Source: an uncultured Pelagibacteraceae bacterium (lineage in GTDB: Bacteria > Pseudomonadota > Alphaproteobacteria > Pelagibacterales > Pelagibacteraceae). From it: DNA of 64,000 bases. Numbering within the stretch: the stretch's first letter is position 1; every line of letters starts with the position of its first letter. This document shows, one piece after another, positions 39,876 through 50,332 of the stretch. The notes under the pieces are model-generated. The model saw only the letters and a list, made by a program, of their open reading frames with translations, had not been told where the DNA came from and did not search any database. Position numbers and translations under genes: made by a program. The stretch lies in the NCBI GenBank assembly GCA_902555435.1, contig CACDRL010000004.1, positions 1-64,000 of the forward strand, given 5' to 3'.

Positions 39876-41067
39876 GCTTAAATTCAACCCTTATTTAGAG
39901 GATTTGTATCAATCAGATAAGCCTATAATAATTTATAAAGTAGATGGTGGATATAATATTTATACTGATTTTTCTAAAAAGATCATTTTAACAAAAAAAA
40001 ATATACATAAATTTCTCAAATCCATAGAGAAAAAAAAATTTAAAAAAGAAACAGATTTATATCTTGGTTTTTTTGGTTATGAAATTTTATGTAATTTAAT
40101 TGGTATTAATTTAAAAAATAAAAAAAGAATAAATTTTTATAAAGGAATTTTTTATAAACCTGAGACAATAATTAAAATTAGAAAAGATATTAAAGTTATA
40201 TCTAATATCAAAAAACATACCTTCAATTATCAATTCAATAAAACTCAAATACTAAGTCCTTTTAAGATTAATATTTCTTATGCAAAATATAAAAAAATAT
40301 TTGAATTATTTTCAAAAAAAATAAGACAAGGTGAGACCTATCAAATTAAAATTTGTACAAAATATAAGAATAAATCATTAATTAATCCTGTTAATTTTTT
40401 TTGGAAATTAATGCGCGTTAATGCTTCACCAGAGTCATTTATGATAAAAGATAAGGATTACTCTATTGTAAGCTGTTCTCCTGAAACATTAATAGATAAG
40501 AAAAAAAATAAAATAATTACAAAACCAATAGCTGGAACTTTTAAGAAAAAATTATTATCAAATAAAAATATAGCTCTTAGATATTTTAAAAATAATGAGA
40601 AAGAAACCAAAGAACACAACATGATAGTTGACATGGAAAGAAGTGATTTATCCAAAATTTGCAAACCAGGAAGTGTAAAAATTCTTAAAAAAAAATATGT
40701 TGAGGAATACAAGCATCTTTTCCATTATGTGACTTCAATTGGTGGAAAATTAAATAAAAACACAAAATTGATTGATATCATTAAGGCAATGATGCCAGGA
40801 GGTTCTGTTATTGGTTGTCCTAAAATAAGAACTTTAGAACTTTTAAATAAGCAAGAAAAAGAAAGTAGAAATATTTTCACAGGAAGTTTTGGATTTATTA
40901 AATTCAATCAAGATATGAAGTTTAATATTATCATTAGATCTATATTAAATTATAAAAATCAATCGGAGATCTCTGCTGCATCTGGTGTAGTATTAGATAG
41001 CTCACCAAAAAAAGAGTTTAATGAAAATTATATTAAAGCAAAATCTTTACTGGAGTTATTTAAATGA
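39853..41067 (+). CDS. Chorismate-binding enzyme, component I (PabB/TrpE family)
   Basis: KPIAGT, EHNMIVDMERSDLSKIC, MMPGGSVIGCPKIRT. Confidence 0.85.
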   Translation: MKELSQHKLKFNPYLEDLYQSDKPIIIYKVDGGYNIYTDFSKKIILTKKNIHKFLKSIEKKKFKKETDLYLGFFGYEILCNLIGINLKNKKRINFYKGIFYKPETIIKIRKDIKVISNIKKHTFNYQFNKTQILSPFKINISYAKYKKIFELFSKKIRQGETYQIKICTKYKNKSLINPVNFFWKLMRVNASPESFMIKDKDYSIVSCSPETLIDKKKNKIITKPIAGTFKKKLLSNKNIALRYFKNNEKETKEHNMIVDMERSDLSKICKPGSVKILKKKYVEEYKHLFHYVTSIGGKLNKNTKLIDIIKAMMPGGSVIGCPKIRTLELLNKQEKESRNIFTGSFGFIKFNQDMKFNIIIRSILNYKNQSEISAASGVVLDSSPKKEFNENYIKAKSLLELFK

Positions 41068-41621
41068 TTTATATAATTGATCATCAAGATTCTTTCACTT
41101 GGAATGTTGTTCATCAATTTGCAAAATTTGATAAAGTAATTTGCACAAACTATTATGAGGTAAATGACAAATTACTTGATAAAAGTGATGTGATTGTTTT
41201 ATCTCCAGGACCTGGATCACCAAAGGATTACCCCACTACTTCAAAAATTTATAAAAAATATAAAGGAAAGAAAAAAATTATTGGTATTTGTCTTGGTTAT
41301 CAAATGATTTTGCACAATGAAGGAGGCAAAATAATACAACAAAAAAAAATATATCATGGCTTTCAATCTAAAATAAAAACAAATAATCAAAGTAAAATCT
41401 TTAGAAACAATCAACAGTTTAAAGTTGGAAGATATCATTCATTAAAATTAATGGAGCCATTTAAATCTAATTCGATTAAAATAACTATGAGATGTAGTAA
41501 AACACAAATACCAATGGGACTTGAGGATAATCAAAATAAAATATATGGATTTCAATTTCATCCAGAATCTTTTTTAACAGAAAATGGCAACGCTCTTATA
41601 CAAAAAATCTTATCAGCTTAG
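41064..41621 (+). CDS. pabA: Glutamine amidotransferase component II (PabA/TrpG)
   Basis: LSPGPGSPKDY, GICLGYQ, FHPESF. Confidence 0.9.
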   Translation: MIYIIDHQDSFTWNVVHQFAKFDKVICTNYYEVNDKLLDKSDVIVLSPGPGSPKDYPTTSKIYKKYKGKKKIIGICLGYQMILHNEGGKIIQQKKIYHGFQSKIKTNNQSKIFRNNQQFKVGRYHSLKLMEPFKSNSIKITMRCSKTQIPMGLEDNQNKIYGFQFHPESFLTENGNALIQKILSA

Positions 41622-42327
41622 TAATCTTAAAGAAGTTAATTTCAAAGATCTTTGGGGGTCTAGAGGTGTATTTACCACTATGCGAATGGTTAGAAAACCT
41701 CCTAAGTTAATTTTGCTAAAACCGCACTTAGAGAACTTAATAAAATCTTCAATAAAATATGGAATAAGAAAAAAAAATTTAAAAAGTATTATTAAGGATT
41801 TAATTAATAAAAACACTATATACAAAGGCCCTGATAATTTATTTCGTATAGCGTTAAATAAAAAACTGATATCAGTCTCAATTAGAAAAAGACCAAAAGT
41901 AAAGAGTAATTTTAATCTATTATTGTTTAAATATAAACGAATAGAACCAAATTATAAAAATCTCTATTATAAAAAAATATTAGCAAAATTAAGCAAAGTT
42001 GACTCATCTAAATTTGACATTGCTTTAGTAGCAGACCAAAGAATTTTAGAAACTGGTACTTCAAATTTAGTTTTTGTGAAAAATGGTAAGATTTTTTCAC
42101 CTAAAAAAAATTGTTATTTTGGAAACACACTTAAATTTATAAGCAAGAAAATTAAAATTTATTTTAAAGATATTTCAATAAAATCAATTAATGATTATGA
42201 AGAAATAATTTTAATCGGATCTGGTAAAGGGGTAACATCAGTATCTAAAATAAACGATCTTAAATGGAAGAGAAGAAAGATTGTTTGCTACAATAAGTTA
42301 AATAAAATATATAACTCTCTTGTTTAA
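41584..42327 (+). CDS. pabC: Aminotransferase class IV (4-amino-4-deoxychorismate lyase-like)
   Basis: GVFTTMR, ILETGTSNLVFVKNGKIFSP; start overlaps pabA end. Confidence 0.8.
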   Translation: MATLLYKKSYQLSNLKEVNFKDLWGSRGVFTTMRMVRKPPKLILLKPHLENLIKSSIKYGIRKKNLKSIIKDLINKNTIYKGPDNLFRIALNKKLISVSIRKRPKVKSNFNLLLFKYKRIEPNYKNLYYKKILAKLSKVDSSKFDIALVADQRILETGTSNLVFVKNGKIFSPKKNCYFGNTLKFISKKIKIYFKDISIKSINDYEEIILIGSGKGVTSVSKINDLKWKRRKIVCYNKLNKIYNSLV

Positions 42328-42329
42328 AT

Positions 42330-42725
42330 ATGAAAGATCCAAACAATCCTTGTATATTTTGTAAAATTAGAAAAGAGGAGCTTCAGTTTGAAAACGAATT
42401 AGCTTACTCATCAACAGATAGCTACCCAGTCTCACAATTTCATAGTCTTATCGTTCCCAAAAGACATGTAGAGACATATTTTGAGCTTACCAAAGATGAG
42501 ATTCAGGCATGTAACGAGTTAATCTTAAAAACTAAAGAAAAAATTTTAAAACAAGATTCTAGTGTTAAAGGTTTCAATATAGGCACAAATGCAGGAAAAT
42601 CTGCAGGCCAATCAATTATGCATTGTCATATTCATTTAATCCCAAGAAGAGAAGGGGATGTGGAGAATCCACAAGGAGGTGTTAGGTCTGTGATCCCAAA
42701 AAAACAACATTACAAAAGAAAGTAA
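42330..42725 (+). CDS. HIT family protein
   Basis: IMHCHIHLIPRR histidine triad. Confidence 0.9.
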   Translation: MKDPNNPCIFCKIRKEELQFENELAYSSTDSYPVSQFHSLIVPKRHVETYFELTKDEIQACNELILKTKEKILKQDSSVKGFNIGTNAGKSAGQSIMHCHIHLIPRREGDVENPQGGVRSVIPKKQHYKRK

Positions 42726-42837
42726 ATATTTTTTAATTGTTATTAAAGACAAATTTATCAATAGTTTTTGTTGATATGATGAGTTATCTAGACTAGAAAA
42801 CTTTAAAATTATTTAAAAAATTATACATAAGGGTAGA

Positions 42838-43632
42838 ATGTTTGAAACAAATCCATTTTCGTTATTATCAGAAGTAGTTCCTACTGTTGTCATGCAAGGT
42901 TTTATAATTGCAATGGTGCTTTTAATTGCTTTTGGAACAATTATTCAGATGATACACCACAAAAATTTAACTTATTTCTTTAACAATGCAAAAAAAGCAA
43001 AATTGCAGGCAACAAGAGAGGTCGGAGCTGCTGAGAAGGCAAAAATTATTGCTAAGACTACTGTATATGACATTGGAACAACATCAGAACTAGGTTTTGG
43101 AAAAAGAAGGTTAGCACATGTTCTTGGTATGTATGGAACTATAATTTTTTGGATTGCTTCAGCAATGTTAGTGTTTTGTTATACAGGTGCAGATAAAACT
43201 TCTTCTACATTGTGGTCATCGTTATGGCATGTAGGTGCAATACTTACATGTGTTGGTGGATTTTGGTTTTGGTTTTTTTTAAGAGTAGATGTTTCTGCCG
43301 AAGCACACCCTTGGTATAGAATTATTAAAGCTGATTTGTTTGTTCTAGCATTATTAGCATGTTCAACTTTTGGACTAGCCTGGTCCTATACTCAATTTAA
43401 TGGTCAAGTAGGTTTGTCATTCTTATTTTTTGCATTGTTTGTAGTATCTAATTTAGTTTTATTTGGTGGAGTTTATTGGTCGAAATTTGCTCACATGTTC
43501 TACAAGCCTGGAGCAGCAATACAGAAAAATTTGGCTGAAGCAGATGGTTCTAGAGATAATTTACCACCTCCTGCGGATGCGCCTGAGCAATTTGGCCTAG
43601 GAATAAAAAGAGAAGAGCCAAAACATTATTAA
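42838..43632 (+). CDS. aprM: Adenylylsulfate reductase membrane anchor AprM-like
   Basis: Multi-TM protein immediately upstream of aprBA. Confidence 0.8.
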   Translation: MFETNPFSLLSEVVPTVVMQGFIIAMVLLIAFGTIIQMIHHKNLTYFFNNAKKAKLQATREVGAAEKAKIIAKTTVYDIGTTSELGFGKRRLAHVLGMYGTIIFWIASAMLVFCYTGADKTSSTLWSSLWHVGAILTCVGGFWFWFFLRVDVSAEAHPWYRIIKADLFVLALLACSTFGLAWSYTQFNGQVGLSFLFFALFVVSNLVLFGGVYWSKFAHMFYKPGAAIQKNLAEADGSRDNLPPPADAPEQFGLGIKREEPKHY

Positions 43633-43663
43633 TATGATAACAAAAAAGGAAAGAAAATAAATT

Positions 43664-44134
43664 ATGTCAACTTTTGTATATATGACTAGATGTGATGGAT
43701 GCGGTCACTGCGTAGATATTTGTCCATCAGATATAATGCACATTGATGAAAATATTAGACGTGCAAAAAATATAGAACCAAATTTTTGTTGGGAATGTTA
43801 TTCATGTGTAAAAGCATGCCCAAATCATGCGATTGACGTAAGAGGTTATGCAGATTTTGCTCCAATGGGACATAGCGTTAGAGTAAGACGTGAAGAAGAA
43901 AAAGGAACTATTTCTTGGAAAATTAAATTTAGAAATGGAACAACAAAAGACTTTGTTTCACCAATAACAACAAAACCATGGGGAAAATTTATTCCTAAAC
44001 TTGCAGATGGTGAAAAAATTAAACAAGGAGAATTAAATTCACAAAGATTATACACCGAACCTGAAGGATTAAATATCGATGGTGAACTTCCTGCAGTTCC
44101 AAAAGAATCTTTTAAAAAAGGAGTTTATTACTAA
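43664..44134 (+). CDS. aprB: Adenylylsulfate reductase beta subunit
   Basis: Two 4Fe-4S motifs CDGCGHCVDICP and CWECYSCVKACP; AprB sequence. Confidence 0.95.
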   Translation: MSTFVYMTRCDGCGHCVDICPSDIMHIDENIRRAKNIEPNFCWECYSCVKACPNHAIDVRGYADFAPMGHSVRVRREEEKGTISWKIKFRNGTTKDFVSPITTKPWGKFIPKLADGEKIKQGELNSQRLYTEPEGLNIDGELPAVPKESFKKGVYY

Positions 44135-45993
44135 TGGCTAAGCACAAAACTCATTACGAAGACTGCGATGTATTAGTTGTTGGTGGGGGTATGGCTGGTA
44201 CTGGTGCAACTTTCGAAGCGAGACACTGGGGCAGAGATATGAAAATTGTTTGTGTTGAAAAAGCAAACATTGATAGAAGTGGGGCAGTAGCTCAAGGTCT
44301 TTACGCAATTAACTGTTACATGGGTATGCAGTGGGGTGAAAATCAACCTGAAGATCACGTCAGATACGCACGAAATGATTTGATGGGAATGGTTAGAGAA
44401 GATTTAGGATATGACATGGCTCGTCATGTAGACTCAACTGTTCATATGTTTGACGAATGGGGTCTTCCTATGATGAAAAATGAAGAGACCGGAAGATATT
44501 TAAGAGAAGGCAAGTGGCAGATAATGATCCACGGTGAAAGCTATAAGCCAATTGTTGCAGAAGCAGCAAAAAAATCTGCAGACAAAATTTATAATAGAAT
44601 TATGATCACTCATCTTTTAATGGATGAGGCTCAAGAGAATAGAGTGGGTGGAGCTGTTGGGTTTAATATGAGAACAGGCGATTTCCATGTATTTAGAGCA
44701 AAGGCTGTAATTGTTGCAGCAGGAGGAGCTTCACATATATTTAAGCCTAGAGCTGTTGGGGAAGGTATGGGAAGAACTTGGTATGCTCCTTGGAGTAATG
44801 GTTCAGCATATGCATTACCAATTGCAGCTGGTGCTAAAATGACTCAAATGGAAAATAGAATTGTGTTATGTAGATTTAAAGATGGATATGGACCTGTTGG
44901 AGCGTATTTTCTACATTTAAAAACATATACACAAAATGCAAACGGTGAAAACTACGAGAAGAAATGGTATGATCAGACTAAAGAATTAGTAGGTGAATAT
45001 ATAGATCACCATCCAACACCTACGTGTTTAAGAAATCATGCTTTTATTCAAGAAACAATGGCAGGTGGCGGACCAATCCATATGGTTACTACTGAGGCTT
45101 TTCAAGACCCGCATTTAGAAACTGTTGGTTGGGAAAACTTTTTAGGAATGACAGTAGGTCAAGCTGTTGTTTGGGCATCTCAAAATATTGACCCAAAGTA
45201 TACAAATCCTGAATTAACAACTTCAGAACCTTACGTAATGGGTTCTCATGCTACTTGTTCAGGAGCTTGGGTAAGTGGACCAGAGGACTTGTCTCCACCA
45301 GAGTACTTCTGGGGCTATAACAGAATGCTAACAATTGATGGACTATTTGGAGCAGGTGATACTGTAGGAGGAAGCGCTCACAAATTTTCTTCAGGCTCAT
45401 TTACTGAAGGCAGATTAGCAGCAAAAGCAGCTGTAAAGTATATTGAAGACAAAAAAGCTGAGGGTTTAAAAGTATCAGATAAACAATGTGAAGATTTCAA
45501 AGTTAAAGTTTACAAACCCTTAGAAAACTACACAGTTGCACAAAATGAGATTACTGGAGGAACTGTATCTCCAAGCTATATTTCACCTATTCAAGGCTTA
45601 CAGCGTTTACAAAGAATAATGGATGAATATGTTGGTGGAATAGCAACAAATTACATGACTAATGCCAATATGTTAAAAAGAGGATTAGAGTTGTTAGCTT
45701 GGCTTGAGGAAGATCTTGAAAATGTTGGGGCTGAGGATTATCACCAGCTTATGAGAGCGTGGGAACTTAAACATAGAGCTCTAACTTCTCAATGTGTAAC
45801 AGAGCACACTATGTTTAGACAAGAAACTAGATGGCCAGGATACTATTACAGAGGTGATCACATGAAACTTGATGACGATAATTGGCATTGCTTAACAGTT
45901 TCTAGAAGAGATCCAAAAACTGGTAAATTTAGTATGGAGAAAGTTCCTGTCTACCACATAGTGGATGAGAACGAGAAGAAAAAAGCTTCGTAG
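44134..45993 (+). CDS. aprA: Adenylylsulfate reductase alpha subunit
   Basis: FAD motif VVGGGMAGTGATFEARHWG; AprA sequence throughout. Confidence 0.96.
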   Translation: MAKHKTHYEDCDVLVVGGGMAGTGATFEARHWGRDMKIVCVEKANIDRSGAVAQGLYAINCYMGMQWGENQPEDHVRYARNDLMGMVREDLGYDMARHVDSTVHMFDEWGLPMMKNEETGRYLREGKWQIMIHGESYKPIVAEAAKKSADKIYNRIMITHLLMDEAQENRVGGAVGFNMRTGDFHVFRAKAVIVAAGGASHIFKPRAVGEGMGRTWYAPWSNGSAYALPIAAGAKMTQMENRIVLCRFKDGYGPVGAYFLHLKTYTQNANGENYEKKWYDQTKELVGEYIDHHPTPTCLRNHAFIQETMAGGGPIHMVTTEAFQDPHLETVGWENFLGMTVGQAVVWASQNIDPKYTNPELTTSEPYVMGSHATCSGAWVSGPEDLSPPEYFWGYNRMLTIDGLFGAGDTVGGSAHKFSSGSFTEGRLAAKAAVKYIEDKKAEGLKVSDKQCEDFKVKVYKPLENYTVAQNEITGGTVSPSYISPIQGLQRLQRIMDEYVGGIATNYMTNANMLKRGLELLAWLEEDLENVGAEDYHQLMRAWELKHRALTSQCVTEHTMFRQETRWPGYYYRGDHMKLDDDNWHCLTVSRRDPKTGKFSMEKVPVYHIVDENEKKKAS

Positions 45994-46014
45994 TAAACAA
46001 TTTAATTAAATCAC

Positions 46015-46365
46015 ATGGATATTTTATCTAAAACAGATGATGAAATATATGAATTAGCCAAACCCATTTGGGATAATTTGGTTAAATCATCTAATCTCAA
46101 AGATTATGGTGGATTCACTAAAGATTTTTCCACTCAAATGCTTTTTGGTGCTAATGAAGTAGAGCTTGGTAAGCAGTGGGCCAATAACAAGCTTATTACT
46201 AATCTTAAAGAGACTTTCGAACCATTTGGATGTCTTAGAAGAGGAGATCATATAACCGTTCTAATTAAACAGACAAATAAAGAGATCCCAGGAGAGTTCC
46301 TTGGAAGATTGGTTTTAGGAGTTGAGGACGATACAATTAAAGTTTTTGGGGCCACCATCTATTAG
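46015..46365 (+). CDS. Conserved hypothetical protein downstream of aprA
   Basis: 116 aa ORF 21 nt after aprA, same strand; function not recognised. Confidence 0.65.
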   Translation: MDILSKTDDEIYELAKPIWDNLVKSSNLKDYGGFTKDFSTQMLFGANEVELGKQWANNKLITNLKETFEPFGCLRRGDHITVLIKQTNKEIPGEFLGRLVLGVEDDTIKVFGATIY

Positions 46366-46421
46366 GTAAAAAAAATTGCTTGATAATAAATAATTGTTTG
46401 ACAAATTTCGTTGTGGGTGTA

Positions 46422-46568
46422 ATGACGGATTTAATGTTACTTTCTAACGTAAAAATTATAAACAAACTCTCAAATTTTAAAACTACATTTATTAAGACAG
46501 GAATTATAGCTAGCTTAACAGCTTACTGGGGAGTGATTTTAGTTGGAACTTTTATCACTTTTAACTAA
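46422..46568 (+). CDS. Small single-TM protein, about 48 aa (track ORF uses an upstream TTG)
   Basis: MTDLMLLSNVKIINKLSNFKTTFIKTGIIASLTAYWGVILVGTFITFN; between apr genes and tauE. Confidence 0.5.
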   Translation: MTDLMLLSNVKIINKLSNFKTTFIKTGIIASLTAYWGVILVGTFITFN

Positions 46569-46597
46569 GTTGTTTTTTAACAACCTTTAAATTTTTT

Positions 46598-47677
46598 ATG
46601 GAAGTATTTTTACCGATAGCTCAAGTTTTTGTTAACCCTATCGAGATACTTTTATTAAGTGCTATTGTTGGAGTGCTTTCAGGTTTATTTGGTGTTGGTG
46701 GTGGTTTTTTAATGACACCTTTTCTAATTTTTTTAGGAATACCTCCTGCATATGCAGTTGCAAATGAAGCAAATAATATTTTAGCTACTTCAGTTTCTGG
46801 ATCTACGACACATTATTTAAAAAATACTTTGGATTATAAAATGGGTTCAATGATTGTGATTGGAGGTGTAATTGGAACTTCTTTAGGAATTTATACATTT
46901 ACATATTTTAAAGGTATTGGAAAAATTGATACAGTTATCTCTCTGGCTTATATGTATATATTAGCAATAATTGGAACTTTAATGCTTGTCGAAAGTTTGG
47001 GTGAAATAGATAAAGCAAAAAGAAACGTTACTGTTAAAAAAAAATTACATGTTCATTATTGGATACATGGTCTTCCATTAAGAATGAGGTTTCCAAAATC
47101 TAAATTATATGAGAGTATTTTTACTCCAATTATAATTGGTCTATTAGTTGGTTTTATCGCAGCCATCATGGGAATAGGAGGTGCGTTTATTTTAGTTCCA
47201 GCAATGATTTATATAATTAAAATGCCCACTAAATTAGTTCCTGGTACATCTTTGTTTGTAACAATATTTGTAAGTGTGGTTGTTACTTTTCTTCATTCTT
47301 TTAATTATGGATCTATAGATTTATTACTAGTTCTTATGTTGGTTGTAGGATCTATTATAGGAGTTCAGGTCGGGCAAAAATTAGGAGAAAGAATCGATAG
47401 TTCTGGTTTAAGAGCTTTATTAGCAATTTTATTACTGATAGTGGGTATAGCGATAGCATACGATACTTTTTTTGCAGAAAAAATTATAAATGGAGCAGTT
47501 AAAGCAACTAGTTCAGATTTAAATTTCTTTTCTCAATTTATAGTTGATTTTTCTAAAGAGATGCCATTCTTTTATGGACTATTTACAATTATGTTTGCAA
47601 TTATTTTAGGTGTTGGAGCAGCATTTATAAGAAGATTTATCTCAAACTTTAGAAAAAAATTATTAGTTAAATCTTAA
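46598..47677 (+). CDS. TauE/SafE family sulfite exporter
   Basis: GVLSGLFGVGGGFLMTPFLIFLGIPP and second repeat FIAAIMGIGGAFILVPAMIY. Confidence 0.93.
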   Translation: MEVFLPIAQVFVNPIEILLLSAIVGVLSGLFGVGGGFLMTPFLIFLGIPPAYAVANEANNILATSVSGSTTHYLKNTLDYKMGSMIVIGGVIGTSLGIYTFTYFKGIGKIDTVISLAYMYILAIIGTLMLVESLGEIDKAKRNVTVKKKLHVHYWIHGLPLRMRFPKSKLYESIFTPIIIGLLVGFIAAIMGIGGAFILVPAMIYIIKMPTKLVPGTSLFVTIFVSVVVTFLHSFNYGSIDLLLVLMLVVGSIIGVQVGQKLGERIDSSGLRALLAILLLIVGIAIAYDTFFAEKIINGAVKATSSDLNFFSQFIVDFSKEMPFFYGLFTIMFAIILGVGAAFIRRFISNFRKKLLVKS

Positions 47678-48747
47678 TTAAAAAAATTTAAATATAATTC
47701 TATAGTTGTAATACTAACCAATCCTACAGTTGCCATACCCACAAAACCAACAACAAAAGGTTTATATCCCATATTTTTTATATCTCTTAAATTTGTAGAC
47801 ATACCAATTGCTGCCATTGCCATTGTTAGAAATATTTTTGATAAAGATTTAATTCCATCTACAGTGCCAAGCCAAATTTCACTGTTGTTTGAAATAAACA
47901 GTTGATCACCAACATTTCGAATAATAATCATTGCAACAAAACCTATTACAAAATATGGAAAAATATCAATTATAGAGTATTTTTTTTCTTTAGATTGGCC
48001 TCTGTTATAAAGATATGCAAAAAGAGGTATCATAATAATCAAAAAAGTATTTCTTATTAGTTTAGTAACTGTTGCAACATTTAATGTTTCTGGGCTATTG
48101 AATTGCTGATCGTAGATCAATCCAGCAGCTGCTACTTGAGCAGTCTCATGTATAGAAGTACCTAAAAACAAACCAATTAAAAGTGGTTCACCATTAAAAT
48201 AAAGATTTGCAAAATATGGGTAAATCAACATTGAAAGAATTCCAAACAAAGTGATGTTTGCAATTGCATAAGATATCTCATTTTTTTTGGCACCGATAAC
48301 AGGAGCGGTCGCCATGATGGCAGTTGTTCCGCATACTGTACTTCCTATAGAAATTAGATAGGCCATATTTCTGGGAATCTTTAATTTATTTATTAAAAGT
48401 TTAATGACTACTAATACACTTACGATACAAATTACTATTAAAGGAATAGCAATTGCTCCAAATTCAAGAAACTCAAAAGGTTTTAATTGAATACCTAGGC
48501 AAATTATTCCAAGTTTTAAAATATTTTTTTGGGTAAAATCTAAACCTATTGTAAAACTTTCTCTTATTTTAAAAATATTTCCAAAGAACATTCCCAAAAG
48601 GATTGCTATCATTGCAGTGGATATAGGACTTTTCTCATATCCTAATAACTCGGTACCTATAATATTATTAAAACCTTGCGATAGAGTGTAAAGAACGAAT
48701 GCAAGTATAATACCAGGTAAAAGTACCAGGTACTTATTTTTATCCAT
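47674..48747 (-). CDS. YeiH/UPF0324 family putative sulfate exporter (SuyZ/TauZ-like)
   Basis: ISIGSTVCGTTAIMATAPVIGAKKNEISYAI, HETAQVAAAG; adjacent to suyBA. Confidence 0.87.
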   Translation of the reverse strand: MDKNKYLVLLPGIILAFVLYTLSQGFNNIIGTELLGYEKSPISTAMIAILLGMFFGNIFKIRESFTIGLDFTQKNILKLGIICLGIQLKPFEFLEFGAIAIPLIVICIVSVLVVIKLLINKLKIPRNMAYLISIGSTVCGTTAIMATAPVIGAKKNEISYAIANITLFGILSMLIYPYFANLYFNGEPLLIGLFLGTSIHETAQVAAAGLIYDQQFNSPETLNVATVTKLIRNTFLIIMIPLFAYLYNRGQSKEKKYSIIDIFPYFVIGFVAMIIIRNVGDQLFISNNSEIWLGTVDGIKSLSKIFLTMAMAAIGMSTNLRDIKNMGYKPFVVGFVGMATVGLVSITTIELYLNFFN

Positions 48748-48763
48748 AATTAGTGTTTTTTAA

Positions 48764-49930
48764 TCAAGCACTTCTGTAAAGCTTAGTCATTACAAATTCT
48801 CTATGACCTAAAGCTTCTGCACAAGTTAATCTTCCGTTAGCAACTCTTAAAGTTGTTTTAATTAGCTCATCACCTGCTTGTGATAAATTCATTTCTCTTG
48901 ATAAAATTTTAGAAACATCACAGTCAATATGTTCACCCATGCCTTTAACAGTAAGTGGGTTTGCAGTTAATTTAACAACTGGTTCAATTGGATTTCCTAC
49001 AATATTTCCTTGGCCTGTTGGAAACAAATGTATATTAAATCCTGCTGCTGCTTGAAGTGTTACACATTCTGCAGCCGCAGAAGAAGTATCCATAAAATAT
49101 AAACCTTTTCCTTTAGTAGGCTCTTCAGCTGGTTCAAGTACATCAATAAATTTGCAATTTCCAATTTTTTGAAAATTTCCAAAGGCTTTTTCTTCAATTG
49201 TAGTCAATCCTCCAGCTATATTTCCAGCTGTTGGCTGACTTTCAGAAAGATCATCAGTTGCCTCTTTTAATATAAAATCATTATAAGAACTCCAAGTTTT
49301 CATAAACTTTTCAGAAGCTTCTTTTGTTGCACCTCTAGTTGCACAAACTTGTTCTGCACCAGTTAATTCAGATGTTTCACCAAAACATAAGTGAACTCCT
49401 AATGGTTCTAATTTATCCATTAAATTTCCAACAGTTGGGTTTGCAGCTAAACCAGATGTCGTATCAGACTCACCACATTTTACTGAAATCCAAAGGTCAC
49501 TCATTGGACACTCTTCTCTTTGTTTTTCTGAGGCCCACATTACAAATTCTTGTGCTTTTTTTGATGCTTTCATTGTAGTACCAATGTCACCAGTTCTTTC
49601 AATGTGGAAACCCTCAACAGGTTTTCCAGTTTTCGCAATTCCATCTACAATTTTTTTTGTCCATTTAGGCTCAATACCAATGACGATTACAGCTGCAACA
49701 TTTGGGTTACAGCCAGTTCCAATCATCGTTCTGAAGTGCAATTCTAAGTCTGCTCCAAATTGTAGTCTTCCATAAGAATGAGGTAGAGCTATAGTTCCTT
49801 TAATATTGTTTGCGACAGCTTCAGCACATGCGTTTGAAATATCATCTACTGGCAAAATTATTACATGATTTCTTGTTCCGGCTCTGCCGTTTTCTCTTTT
49901 GTAACCTAAAAAACTTTTTGGAATTTCCAT
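48764..49930 (-). CDS. suyB: (2R)-sulfolactate sulfo-lyase subunit beta
   Basis: [53 protein letters not shown]; UxaA-family; likely start [11 protein letters not shown] at 49930. Confidence 0.88.
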   Translation of the reverse strand: MEIPKSFLGYKRENGRAGTRNHVIILPVDDISNACAEAVANNIKGTIALPHSYGRLQFGADLELHFRTMIGTGCNPNVAAVIVIGIEPKWTKKIVDGIAKTGKPVEGFHIERTGDIGTTMKASKKAQEFVMWASEKQREECPMSDLWISVKCGESDTTSGLAANPTVGNLMDKLEPLGVHLCFGETSELTGAEQVCATRGATKEASEKFMKTWSSYNDFILKEATDDLSESQPTAGNIAGGLTTIEEKAFGNFQKIGNCKFIDVLEPAEEPTKGKGLYFMDTSSAAAECVTLQAAAGFNIHLFPTGQGNIVGNPIEPVVKLTANPLTVKGMGEHIDCDVSKILSREMNLSQAGDELIKTTLRVANGRLTCAEALGHREFVMTKLYRSA

Positions 49931-49934
49931 AAAA

Positions 49935-50219
49935 CTACCATTTCTTTGTTTTAACATTGTGAACATGAACATGTTCACCTTTTTTAATTGATTTAACTAC
50001 TTTACCAATATCGTGACCATATTTAAGAATTGTATCTCCTTCATTAAGGTCAACCATAGCTATTTTATGACCTAATGGGATTTCATCTAATGATTGAATA
50101 TTTGTTGAGCTGTCATCTTCCATTATCCAGCATGCACAGTCTTGTTTTGGAGTGATTTTTTCAATAACAACTACACCAACGTTGTCTTTTTTATCATGAA
50201 TAATTATATCTGTTGCCAT
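49935..50219 (-). CDS. suyA: (2R)-sulfolactate sulfo-lyase subunit alpha (SAF domain)
   Basis: Small SAF-domain protein with GHDIGKV motif; immediately upstream of suyB. Confidence 0.87.
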   Translation of the reverse strand: MATDIIIHDKKDNVGVVVIEKITPKQDCACWIMEDDSSTNIQSLDEIPLGHKIAMVDLNEGDTILKYGHDIGKVVKSIKKGEHVHVHNVKTKKW

Positions 50220-50332
50220 ATCGTGTCGATTTGTTTGTTTGAAATTTGTAAATTCTTATATATTAATCGCAAAAATTAACAAACGAATTATAAAAAATTA
50301 ATAAATTTACACTTTAGAGAGGTTCTAGTTTT

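Noticed and set aside
49339-49775. Plus-strand ORFs inside suyB
   Set aside because: Opposite a clear UxaA/SuyB-family gene; no independent support
48764-50219. Altronate dehydratase (UxaA split) assignment
   Set aside because: Sequence and linkage to xsc and a SuyZ-like exporter favour sulfolactate sulfo-lyase SuyAB
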